A DNA stretch of 64,000 nt from assembly GCF_000227115.2 (NCBI RefSeq), contig NC_016479.1, forward strand, positions 1,734,686 to 1,798,685, written 5' to 3'. Position numbers and translations under genes: made by a program. This document shows, one piece after another, positions 32,765 to 44,417 of the stretch (position 1 is its first letter; every line of letters begins with the position of its first letter). Source of the stretch: Naumovozyma dairenensis CBS 421 (Eukaryota > Ascomycota > Saccharomycetes > Saccharomycetales > Saccharomycetaceae). Under the pieces are notes generated by a model. It saw only the letters and a list, made by a program, of their open reading frames with translations. It did not search any database and had not been told where the DNA came from.

Positions 32765-33824
32765 ATTTTTTCTTGTTAAATTGGTCTATGAGGAGGAGAT
32801 ACGTTAACTTTTGTAAATTTAGATGTTCACTAAAATAATGGATCCAAAATTGTACTTTCGAGATATTCAAGATAATGAATGAGTTCGTAAAGTTTAGTAT
32901 GTAGGTATCAGACCTTTATAGCTTTCAGTAAAAAAGTTCATACCTAATATATATATATATTTGATGCTACCTAAAAGATACGTAACCTATAAGCTAATGT
33001 GTGTATGTAAATCCTTATTATTATCTCGAGGATCTGGAAAATTAAGTAAGCATGTACGTGGCTTTTTCTTTTTCGTGCGGTCCCAGAGGATTCTCTGGGC
33101 GTCAGAGGGTCTTTAACAATAGTGTCACGCGACCCACTTTTGGCGTCAGTAAATAGTTGTGTCACAAAAGCTCTAATCCAGACCTAATTTTTTTTTAAGG
33201 GTGTGGATTGTTACATACATAGCTATTTCTTCTTTTTCTAAACAAATCAGTCGTTCAAATCTTTACTTACACAAAATGTAGGTAGTCTTCTTAACTTGAA
33301 CAAAAATATAAGAACCCACTTATTAAGAAAGAGAACGAGATAGTTAATTATTGAACATTTTCGTGGTACGTAACAACTAGCAGTAAAAAGATACAAACTA
33401 CCTAAAGACTAATACTTAGTTGAATGATAAACACAATAATGATGGCTTATAAAGAGGTGTATTTATTTATTAGATGAATTAAATATGTTTATATATATTT
33501 TCTAGCTTCGTTTGACAAAAGAATATGTCTGGCTTCATCAAAAAAAGCTTCATTATGAAGTAACAGTAATCTCAAATTTCAAATCAGGTGATTCAAGAAA
33601 AATAATATAAGAATAGTACCATGTTAAAAATATGATAAAATGAAGGACACAATTTAGCGACTTTTCTTTTTTAATGATATAAAGATAGATGAAATGTTAT
33701 GAAAGAGTTAAAATTTTCTAAAGCTAGATAGGGCTATAAATGATAAGAATGCAAAAATGAGTAGGTCTATGGTCGTAATTGGAAAAAGAAAAGAGATATC
33801 TTATACAAAATACTAGAGATAACT
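32765..33824. promoter_or_regulatory. HEK2 upstream spacer
   Basis: 1.06 kb between two minus-strand genes. A TA run lies at about 32949-32960, and a 7-bp inverted repeat CCCAGAG-GATT-CTCTGGG at 33082-33099 lies in a locally GC-rich stretch (33080-33150). The rest is AT-rich. In S. cerevisiae SHE1 sits between PET9 and HEK2; no trace of it is seen here. Confidence 0.5.
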
Positions 33825-34082
33825 TCATCTGTTACCTGCGATCTCATTCAAGTAATCCATGGCTTCACCTTTCACTATAGCAATGACGTCTCCTCCATCT
33901 TTGAGAACATATCCATCTAATGCACCATCATTTGGTTTTAAAACTGTGGATAGTTTAAAATCCTTATGCTTCCTATTATTTATGAAATCTTCATAACCTT
34001 TCCTTGTTGTTAATTCCACTGGTGCACTTGTTAAGAATGAAGTTGTTGAATGTGAGCTATTATTACTGTAAACTTGTGACAT
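33825..34082 (-). CDS. YBR085C-A: YBR085C-A-like small conserved protein
   Basis: 85-residue protein, the same length as S. cerevisiae YBR085C-A, whose function is unknown. The diagnostic conserved blocks are SAPVELTT near residue 19 and GYVLKDG near 55, with a C-terminal GEAxDYL near 72. No signal peptide or membrane segment. It lies between the carrier/HEK2 pair and IST2, as YBR085C-A does beside AAC3 and IST2. Family assignment is secure from sequence and position; no role can be inferred. Confidence 0.92.
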   Translation of the reverse strand: MSQVYSNNSSHSTTSFLTSAPVELTTRKGYEDFINNRKHKDFKLSTVLKPNDGALDGYVLKDGGDVIAIVKGEAMDYLNEIAGNR

Positions 34083-35215
34083 TTTTCTTTTTCAGTTGAG
34101 GTGTTAAAGTTATTGCTATTGTTGAAGAACTAGACTTTCTTGTTCTTTGTATACGGAGATTTTTAGTCTAAGTTTCCTTTATATGGGTTAGTCAAACAGT
34201 AGAGATGATTACCTTTAAATCAAACAAGACGTATCTATTTATACTTAAGATCTAACATAGAGCGATCGTACATGCATCATACATACCCCTTATAGAATAA
34301 TTATAACTTAGTAATGCATGGGGGAAAAGAAGGCTTGGCATCTTTGAAGGAAAGACGGCAAAGCTCCGACCAAAGGTATGGCCGAAAGTATGAGTGAATT
34401 ATTACCAGTAACCGTATTTAGGCATGGAATTCCGGAAACACTAAAAAAGCTACCATCCTGGCCTTCATTTGATTTGTTGCCATTGGAGAAGAAGATCCAA
34501 TTGTCCACGTAATGCTAACTTTCCAAAAAAATACGTAATCCATTCTTCTCCATTCATTCATCGAAAATATTCAGCCGTCTTCCGTATAGTTACAAAAAAA
34601 ATTTAGTAAGAATTAGGCACCTTTGTAATCATCGTAAGCGCTTTAACACCTGCTCCTTCCATAGACTACTCGGTGGTTTATCCCTTTCGGAAAGGGAGAG
34701 AAAGAAAGAGGGTTTTTTCCGTTCAGGGTCTAACAGAATGAATGTATGACCTACCTTGAACGATAAGAGGGTAAAGTATCCAAGCAGATGAGTTAGCTCT
34801 CATCCACCTATGAAGAGGTATACGTAAGGGGAATTATATACGTACAACCAAAGTATATATAGAGGTAGGTAGTAATATTCTTAGGGTCAAATTGCTCTTA
34901 TTATTAGACTGTTCGAATTGATCCGGATTCCGGAGTGGCCTAGTTAAAGGAGTTATTCCCGCGGAGCTGATTAGAAGTTCCGATATTCGGTTTGTTTTAT
35001 GAACAGCTGATCAACGATAATATCAAGAAATTGGCCGAAGTTGTTACTAACATTATAGTACAGATCTATCTATATCCACATGTACGAACGACTGTTTATA
35101 ATCATTAAGTTATAGTTTGAAGCTTCTTTATTTAAAGAAAGGGTTATTACATACTTTTTATACATATGTTATTATTATTATTATTAGTAGTAGTAAAGTA
35201 TTATAAGTATTATCA
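34083..35215. promoter_or_regulatory. YBR085C-A upstream spacer
   Basis: 1.13 kb between two minus-strand genes. It contains a coding-like plus-strand frame of 44 codons (34378-34512, see findings) and a GC-rich cluster of CCG/CGG triplets at about 34931-35002, including CCGGATTCCGG and the inverted repeat CCGA-TAT-TCGG. A TTA/TAG trinucleotide run lies at about 35167-35194 near the IST2 3' end. Confidence 0.5.
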
Positions 35216-36114
35216 TTATAGGCTAGATTGGACATTCAGTCTCAAACTTTTCTCATAGTTTTTCTTTAATTTATGAAATAGTCCCTTCTTATGTTCTTTC
35301 TTCTTGTTTGGTAGTTTATCATTCGTTGAATGCTCGTCTTTTGGTTTTGGAATTAATCTAGAATGACGGTTGGAATCAGCATTACCCGCTGCTACTGCTG
35401 CTACTGCTGCTGTAGTAGTAGTAACTGAATGAGATTGGATCGTCGTAGTAGTTGGTGGTTTCTTCGAGGATGACGTTTTTGTAGTGTTAACAGTACTAGC
35501 TGTTGTCCCTTTTGATGATATTGATGGGGTAAGATGCCTCTTATTGTTGTTATCATTTTGGGGACTTATTAGTCCTATGCTTGATGCTGTAGAACTTTGT
35601 ATATTATTTGTTTTCATTGATATGGTAGATACTGGTCTTTGCTTTATATTTAAATTTTTGCTTGTATTTGATTGTAAGTCTCTATTGTTATTTGAAGAGG
35701 ATGATGGTAAAGATGATTCTTGTGGAGGTGGAATGACGTTTACATTTACACTTGTTTGAAGATTTGAAGTACTCTCTATTGGGACCGACTGTTCAACATT
35801 AAATGATAATGACGACGACAAATTCGATGATGAAGCTGGATGGTTTGGTTGTGGTTGCAAAATTGGATTACCATTCTTATCGTATCTTGAATCATAATTT
35901 TTGGAAGTTGGAATAGTATCCGGTAAAGTAGCACCAGCTACACTTGTTTCATCACCGACATTAATATAGTTGTTAAAGCTTCTCGAGGTTGAAGAAGTGT
36001 CCCTTGGGATAGTGGAATTGTTGTTGTTTTTGATGGTATGATCTCCATGTAGCAGTTCGGATTCTTCTTTTCTTTCAATATTACTATCATTGTTAGAACC
36101 AGCCTCCTTATTAA

Positions 36115-36156
<42 letters not shown>

Positions 36157-38221
36157 CGTTGTTATCGTTGTTATCGTTGTTATTCTGAATTTCACTAATT
36201 AAATCTTTATTAATGGAAATTGGAGCGGTAATATAAGTCGACGAAGTATATTTTCTTTCCTTGTTGTTTTCGTGACTATCGGTATTTGAAGTTTTCAAGG
36301 AGGGAATAAATACAATGGAAGATGAAGCTGAAGAAGAATATACTCTCGAATCAGTAGGCTTTAGATTATTATGTGACGATAAAGATGATGATAAGTTCAT
36401 AAATCTTGACATCAATTTGAATGCAAAGACTGATAAATTTTCCGTAATGAAAAGGAGTAAGATGATAGTGGACCCACTTTTGTAATTTGTTGGAGTTGAA
36501 AGGAACAATTTAGAATCCATCGAAGGTGATGAAAACGATGATGACAATGATAACAAGTGCGAGGATTTATACATTGAAGTCAAGGTTAAGGAGATTGTTG
36601 AACCGACAATAGTGACAATTGAAAGAATGTTATTCCAAAATTCGATAGATGATGAAGATGAGGACGAGGATGATAACTTCGTGTTGTAATCGGATAAAAT
36701 GTTCAATTGGAAAGTCGAAGGTTTATAAAGATTCAAAAATTTCCATAATTCAATTTTATAAAAGACAAAATTTAGAATGTAACAAAGCAATGGAGCTAAG
36801 GGCCAAATAATCGAAAACATAATAATGAAACCAAATTGTAAGATAATCTTTTGATAATTTGCATCGATAGGATTAGAAGATGATATATCATCAATTTTAA
36901 AATGTGATAGGGTCTTTGATGTTGGGGTAATTGGAGATTGAGTCTTGTTCATTTTAGCTTTCAATACACGTAATAAATAAGGTAAAATATTTTCCAAGGA
37001 GAACGTAATGATTTGATTAGTGAAGATGAAATAGAAGAACTGCTTTTGATAACGCAACGGGTTAATTTTGAAAAAAATATCCAAAGCAGAAGGAGAAGTA
37101 GATGGAACAAACGAAAAGAACGAATAGGAATGGATCATCGAATTGAATTTATAGCCGAATGGTAGATAAACAAATAAGGTAATCAATAATGGGACATAGT
37201 TAATTAAAAATGTCAAGATGAAATTTTTCTCATATTTTGAAATCAACTCATTTTCAAAGGACATATTATTTTCCCATTTGATAATTCTTGAGACAAAGAT
37301 GTTATTATAAAGAGATATAATGATTGGAACACCAATTGAGTTTAAGATTGTAGGGATCAATGTAACAAATGATTTCATTGGACCATTATAAATGTGAGTG
37401 AAATAAATCTCGATGCAGAAACAAATTACTTGGAAAGATATTAACAAAATCGTGAAAAGGATAAGGATTGGTATGAAACAACATTTTTTGAAAAGAATTG
37501 AAATATGATTATGTGGATTATTAGTGATTGTTTGATTCAAGGAAGAGGCGGAAATAAAAGATGATGATTGAATGTGTTGATATGTATTGAATAGAGTTTT
37601 GTAATGGAATTGTTTCTTGTTAATCCATGAATTGATGAAATAAATTGACCAGATAAACAAACCTAATTGGTATAAAGAATTGAACTGCCACGTTAATGGA
37701 TTCTTATTATCATAAAATATATTTGGTAATATGAAACGAATAATGAAACCAAATACAGCCAATTTTTTTAAAGATTGGATATAATATTTGTAGAATGATA
37801 AAAAGAATGTTGCATCGAAATCATTAGTTAAATGATATAAATTAGTTATATCATGATCTTTTGGTAGTTTTAATACATTTTGAAAAACCAAATGACTGGA
37901 AAAGCCATTTATTTTCTTCGAGACGTCGGAGTCATATAATGGAGTTAATGATTGAACAAACTTGAAATGGGATATGGAATTCACAAATTTGTTTATTCTA
38001 TTCAACGATTCACCAGTACCATCATTAGGCAATCTTATGAAAGTATATGCTTGGTAGTTATTTTTAGTGCTTGATGTTGTAGTTGAAGAAGGGTCGTTCT
38101 TTATGATAGTACGAAAAAGGATATTATTTGATTTTAAAACGGCATTCAATTGAGTTTCATGTTGAGTAGAGTAATTGAATCTAATTGTACAATTAGGATC
38201 AAGTTGTTTGATTTCTTCCAT
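35216..38221 (-). CDS. IST2: Ist2, cortical ER-plasma membrane tether (anoctamin family)
   Basis: TMEM16-family ER protein that tethers cortical ER to the plasma membrane. The 1001-residue product (S. cerevisiae about 946) has an N-terminal cytosolic domain (1-150), a membrane domain with about eight hydrophobic segments between about 155 and 610, and a long low-complexity cytosolic tail with an Asn run (about 689-703). It ends in a basic amphipathic stretch (KKGLFHKLKKNYEKSLRLN), which in S. cerevisiae is the PI(4,5)P2-binding cortical sorting signal. The linker length matters for tethering distance. Orthologue of YBR086C by family, tail and position. Confidence 0.94.
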
Positions 38222-39694
<1,473 letters not shown>

Positions 39695-40436
39695 AATATT
39701 ACGGTGTTTGAAAGCCTTATTTTTCTGAAATATTGTTTATTTAACCATATATAGAGTTTCTAACCTGTGCAATCTGTAAGGATTCTGAGGCACTATTATA
39801 AACATCACACATTCATTAAGAAAACAATGAACGTTTAAAAGTTATATAGTCCATATTTTGTGTATCTGACAACTTACCCTTCGTGATGATGATTTGCGGA
39901 AGTTCATAACACCAAGAAAACTGAAACCCTTCCAGACTATGTATTATTCTGTTTTATTATAACAGCCCACCTCCATGATAATTCCTATATATTGGGTCTT
40001 ATTTGTTCAGTATTTCACAGTTATGGCAAATTAGCCGCCGAGCTAGATAGTACAAGGACTACTTGTCTCCAACAGTGACACCTTTCGAAATAATTAATCA
40101 GGCTTTTTACATTTACAGTTACAACATGGCAAATAAATTCTTGCTCGTAATGAAACACCTTCCATATCTGGTTTGTTTCCCCTTACTCTCTTGCCAATAT
40201 TTTGCATTGTTTAGACTACATAAAGTTACCACAGTTTTTTGACTTCAAAGCGAATGAAAAATTTCAAATTACTAAGCAGTTTGCCAATGCATTGAAGTCA
40301 GATCATCGAAAGACAAAGTAAGCTATAGCATCACAGATCTGTAATATATATACCAACAGGATTAATACAAGCATATCTGGTCTTTTAATATTGTACTCCT
40401 TACGAGTTCGAAATATATCAGCGGGAAGAAGGAACC
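39695..40436. promoter_or_regulatory. TAH18 upstream spacer
   Basis: 742 bp between two plus-strand genes. AT-rich, with no PAC/RRPE or other clear site. A GTGATGA...CTGA pair at 39883-39924 superficially resembles snoRNA boxes but was rejected. Confidence 0.45.
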
Positions 40437-42305
40437 ATGTCATCACAAAAGAAAATAGCCATCTTGTTTGGTTCCGAGACAGGTAATGCCCAAGATTTCG
40501 CAACAATCCTGTCGCACAAATTACAAAGGCTACATTTTTCTCATACATTATCATCCTTTTCAGAATATGATCCTAAAGATATATTGAGCTGTAAATATCT
40601 TTTCCTCTTTTGTTCGACTACTGGTCAAGGTGAATTACCTAAGAATGCATCGGATGGTAAATTTTGGTCGTTTTTAAAGAAAAAGAAATTACCAGCAAAT
40701 TTTTTAAGTCATGTAAATGTGACTTTGTTTGGCTTAGGTGATTCGTCTTATCCAAAGTTCAACTATGCGATTAGAAAATTACATCAAAGAATTGTCGTTC
40801 AATTGGGAGCAAAGGAAGTATTCGATAGATTGGAAGCTGATGAACAATCAATGGCAGGAAGTAATAAGGGAACAGGTGCTGGGGTGGAGAGCGTTTATTT
40901 CGAATATGAGAAAAGAATTTTACAATTTTTGAAGGAAAAGTTCCCCAATAGAAAGTTGAAAAATGGTGAAGTTATTGAACGTGATGAAATTGATCCTGAA
41001 ATATATTTGGCGCCATACTCTTACCTTACTTTAGCTGACGAGGAAGATGATCCTAATCCAGCAGCATCAGATAACAGTAACATTAAGTTCGAAGGTGATA
41101 AGTCTATGAAATATGGGAAGGTGATTAAAAATGAACGAATCACGGACCCTGAACATTTCCAAGACGTTAGACAATTTATCTTCAAAAATAATGACGAATC
41201 AGTAAATGATATTTATTATCCAGGTGATACTGCTGCAATTTATTCATATAATACAGATTTGGCTGTCGAACAATTCTTAGAAAATCAGTCTCATTGGTTA
41301 GAAGTTGCAGATAAACCCTTAAAATTTACCAATGGTATACCAAGTCATTTAAGAGATGGTGGTATCGTTAAACCATTAACGATAAGGAATTTACTGAAGT
41401 ATCACTGTGATATAATGAGTATCCCAAGAACAAGTTTCTTCATGAAAATGTGGACGTTTGCTACAGATGTCACAAGAATGGAACGTGGTGAAGAACAATT
41501 AAATGATCAAAGGGATAAGTTAAAGGAATTTGCTTACGATGAAGATATGCAAGAATTATATGATTATTGTAATAGACCAAGAAGATCTATCTTAGAAGTT
41601 TTGGATGACTTCCTTTCCGTGAGATTACCTTGGAAATATATGCTGGATTATCTTCCTATTATAAAGCCACGTTATTATTCTATCTCAAGTGGTCCTTGTA
41701 ATCCACAGATCGAGTTGACTGTTGCTATAGTTAAATACCGAACTATTTTAAGGAAGATCAGAAAGGGTGTCTGCAGTGATTTTATCGCTCATCTAAATAC
41801 AAATGATCAAGTGCGTTATAAGATCATCAGTAATAATTTAATTAGAAAGTCATATCATGGTAAGCCAATGATTTTAGTCAGTCCTGGTGTTGGTATCGCT
41901 CCATTGATGTCTGTTGTGAAGGCAAATGTCTCAAATGATATACACTTCTTTTTCGGATGTAGATTCAAGGATAAAGATTATTTGTATCAAGATATCTTGG
42001 AGAAATGGAACTCTGAAAATAAAATAATGTTACATCCTGTCTTTTCAAGAGATCGTGAAAACTCACCTGATACTAAGTATGTTCAAGACGTTCTTTGGAA
42101 GTTAGGTCAAGAAATGACTGATTTGATTGTGAAGGATAATGCCTTAATGTTACTTTGTGGTGCTTCGGGGAAAATGCCCGTTCAAGTTAGATTGACTGTC
42201 ATTGAAATGTTGAAGAAATGGGGGAATTTCGCCGATGATGATGCAGCAAGAAAGTATTTAAAAGAAATGGAAAGAGATGATAGATATTTACAAGAAACTT
42301 GGTGA
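40437..42305 (+). CDS. TAH18: Tah18, diflavin reductase of cytosolic Fe-S assembly
   Basis: NADPH-dependent FMN/FAD reductase that passes electrons to Dre2 early in cytosolic Fe-S protein assembly. The 622-residue product (S. cerevisiae about 623) has a flavodoxin domain at 1-160 with the FMN phosphate loop GSETGNAQ at 12-19, an FAD-binding domain with PRYYSISSGP near 413, and an NADPH domain with SPGVGIAPL near 489, CGASGKMP near 580 and a C-terminal aromatic residue. In S. cerevisiae it is YPR048W, on the sister segment of the POL30/NHP6 region. Convergent with the transporter gene. Confidence 0.96.
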   Translation: MSSQKKIAILFGSETGNAQDFATILSHKLQRLHFSHTLSSFSEYDPKDILSCKYLFLFCSTTGQGELPKNASDGKFWSFLKKKKLPANFLSHVNVTLFGLGDSSYPKFNYAIRKLHQRIVVQLGAKEVFDRLEADEQSMAGSNKGTGAGVESVYFEYEKRILQFLKEKFPNRKLKNGEVIERDEIDPEIYLAPYSYLTLADEEDDPNPAASDNSNIKFEGDKSMKYGKVIKNERITDPEHFQDVRQFIFKNNDESVNDIYYPGDTAAIYSYNTDLAVEQFLENQSHWLEVADKPLKFTNGIPSHLRDGGIVKPLTIRNLLKYHCDIMSIPRTSFFMKMWTFATDVTRMERGEEQLNDQRDKLKEFAYDEDMQELYDYCNRPRRSILEVLDDFLSVRLPWKYMLDYLPIIKPRYYSISSGPCNPQIELTVAIVKYRTILRKIRKGVCSDFIAHLNTNDQVRYKIISNNLIRKSYHGKPMILVSPGVGIAPLMSVVKANVSNDIHFFFGCRFKDKDYLYQDILEKWNSENKIMLHPVFSRDRENSPDTKYVQDVLWKLGQEMTDLIVKDNALMLLCGASGKMPVQVRLTVIEMLKKWGNFADDDAARKYLKEMERDDRYLQETW

Positions 42306-42749
42306 AAACAAAAGGTGAACCAAAAAAGTACGGAAATAATTTATAGAATTTCTTGTTTATATTTTTGTAGTATTAATTTTTATTGGATATTAAGAAAGGA
42401 TGCCATCTTTTTTATGAGTTGGGCTTCTACCCCGATATGTAGTTATATGTACATAAAAATTACTGAAAGGTATACTAATGTCAATGAATGGCAGCATATC
42501 TAACAATATGTATCTTCGTTTAAAAAACCAAATTTCAGAGACTAAGAATCATAATTTCAATGAAGTTCACCTATAGTTTAATATTTTTATATATAGTTAC
42601 AGTGGTTATAGAAGGGGTAATATCAAAGATAATAAAGAAAAACGATGTAATAGCTATTAAAATTAATTAAGAGTGTATGTATATATATATATATGTATTT
42701 ATGGAATATGTTTATCAGATATAAGAGGAAGAAGAATGCAATATGATAA
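42306..42749. other. Convergent 3' spacer, TAH18/transporter
   Basis: 444 bp between convergent genes. A TA run at about 42676-42693 and TATGTA/TTTATA tracts fit 3'-end formation. No gene seen. Confidence 0.55.
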
Positions 42750-44417
42750 TTAATCACTGTATGCAGATCTGGCACGTAATGCAGGCCCGTATTTGTACAG
42801 TACGAATGGGGTAGCTGCCAAGGCCATACAGAAGAATCCAATTAGAGAAGAACCCCAGCCAACTGGATACCCGTCAATGGCCAAATTGTTGTACATTGCT
42901 TGACCAAACAATGGGAATGCACAAGCGAATGAGGCACGGAAAAGACTATTACCAGCAAAGACGGATGCAGTATATTTTGGATAAGCCATTGCTAAATAAG
43001 AAAATGTACATTGGAACAGGTTGAAGACACAAAGTACGAAGAAGATCTGCGCAATAATTGGAACAATCCAATGGGTACTAGCAGCCCAACCAAATAAGAA
43101 TAATGATGTTGGTAGTGACCAAGAGACACACATGGCTAAAATCAAGAACACTTCTGGAGTAAATGTATTGTTTTCAAATCTTGGCCTAACCACTTTGTGT
43201 AAGAATACCATTAGTGCAGGGAAGGCAATACAACAACCAACACAGAAACCGAAATATGCTAAACCAGTTTCAATCAATGTGAAATGGTAGATACCAACGA
43301 ACACAATTGGGAAGGCTTCAAAAAATAGATAGAATGCACCGTAACATAACGCCAAATAAACATCTAATACCAAGATCATAGGCTCTTTGGCGATAAGCTT
43401 GAATGGTCTATAAAATGTATTGATTAAGAATCTTTCAGTAGTAGTATCGCTATCCAATTTTTCTTGAACGGTGTAATAACTCTTATCACCCGTCTTATTT
43501 CTTATTCTACTAGCACGACGTGATAAAATATTATTAGCAGAAGTTTCAGGGAAGAAGAATGTTAAGATAATCAAAGTAGCGGCTGACATCCATAGCAGTA
43601 GCCAAAAGATCCATCTCCAGCCTTTACTAATGACCATTGTAGCACCAAGTAAAGGACCAATTATAGGAGCCACCATGGCACCAATAGACCATATTGCTAA
43701 GAAGATTGGAACAATTTCTGGACTAACAACATCTGCAATTGTAGCAGCACCAGTAGCTAGAGCAGGTGAACAGAATATACCTGTAAAGAATCTGATAACA
43801 ATCAAACCTCCAATGTTATGAACTGTAGCAGCACCGATTTGTAAAATAGTGAAGCAAAAAAATGTAAGAGTATAGGTTTGTTGACGACCGATTTTTGCGA
43901 TTTCTGTTAATGGAGAAAAGACAATTGGACCCAGCCCATAACCAAGAACGTATAAGGAAAGGTTTAAAGTTGCAACAACGTGACCAACATGAAATTCCTT
44001 ACGAATTTGTTCTTCACCGGGAGTATAAATGGAGGAACCCATATATGTAACAGCAGTTAAGAGCATAACATTGAATATAACAATTGTCTTCTTTAAAGTG
44101 GACCAATTTTGAGGGTTATCTGGATCCTCAGGTCCATTCCATCCCACCAGATATGGATCATCTTTTTCTTCTAGCTTTATATTTCCAGTAGAATCATCCG
44201 TACTTCCATTGGATGATTCATTAGATTTACATGAGTCAACATCAACAGTAGCTTCCAGGTCTACCTTGTTTTGTTCAATAACAAATGTAGAAGCAGCATT
44301 TCTGTTAATTGTTGAATTGGAGTTGAAATCTGAAAAGTTTTCATCCAATTTGACTACTTTGAAAAATTCTAGAAGATCAACAGCAAATGTGTTCTTATAA
44401 GACTTAAAATAACCCAT
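42750..44417 (-). CDS. FLR1: MFS drug:H+ antiporter, DHA1 family (FLR1-like)
   Basis: Plasma-membrane multidrug exporter of the 12-helix DHA1 family. The 555-residue product has a hydrophilic N-terminal region to about 105, the family motif NPQNWS at 101-106, and hydrophobic segments from about 111 to 545. SPLTEIAKIGRQQTY near 168 corresponds to the helix 2-3 motif A, and ATIADVVSPE follows helix 5. Length and N-terminal layout (YLVGWNGPEDPDNPQNWS) are closest to S. cerevisiae Flr1 (about 548 residues), but other DHA1 members cannot be excluded without alignment. As I recall, S. cerevisiae has no transporter at this position, so placement differs from the rest of the block. Its promoter carries a pleiotropic drug resistance element. 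Confidence 0.8.
   Translation of the reverse strand: MGYFKSYKNTFAVDLLEFFKVVKLDENFSDFNSNSTINRNAASTFVIEQNKVDLEATVDVDSCKSNESSNGSTDDSTGNIKLEEKDDPYLVGWNGPEDPDNPQNWSTLKKTIVIFNVMLLTAVTYMGSSIYTPGEEQIRKEFHVGHVVATLNLSLYVLGYGLGPIVFSPLTEIAKIGRQQTYTLTFFCFTILQIGAATVHNIGGLIVIRFFTGIFCSPALATGAATIADVVSPEIVPIFLAIWSIGAMVAPIIGPLLGATMVISKGWRWIFWLLLWMSAATLIILTFFFPETSANNILSRRASRIRNKTGDKSYYTVQEKLDSDTTTERFLINTFYRPFKLIAKEPMILVLDVYLALCYGAFYLFFEAFPIVFVGIYHFTLIETGLAYFGFCVGCCIAFPALMVFLHKVVRPRFENNTFTPEVFLILAMCVSWSLPTSLFLFGWAASTHWIVPIIAQIFFVLCVFNLFQCTFSYLAMAYPKYTASVFAGNSLFRASFACAFPLFGQAMYNNLAIDGYPVGWGSSLIGFFCMALAATPFVLYKYGPALRARSAYSD

Noticed and set aside
34931..35010. A-box-like TGGCCTAGTTAAAGG suggesting a tRNA gene
   Set aside because: No intact B box (GGTTCRANNC), no cloverleaf and no T-run terminator follow.
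35045..35051. TACTAAC branch-point motif in the IST2/YBR085C-A spacer
   Set aside because: No plausible 5' splice site and no coding exon after the next AG.
39883..39924. GTGATGA ... CTGA as box C/D snoRNA
   Set aside because: Boxes are only about 40 nt apart, without terminal stem or a recognisable rRNA guide segment.
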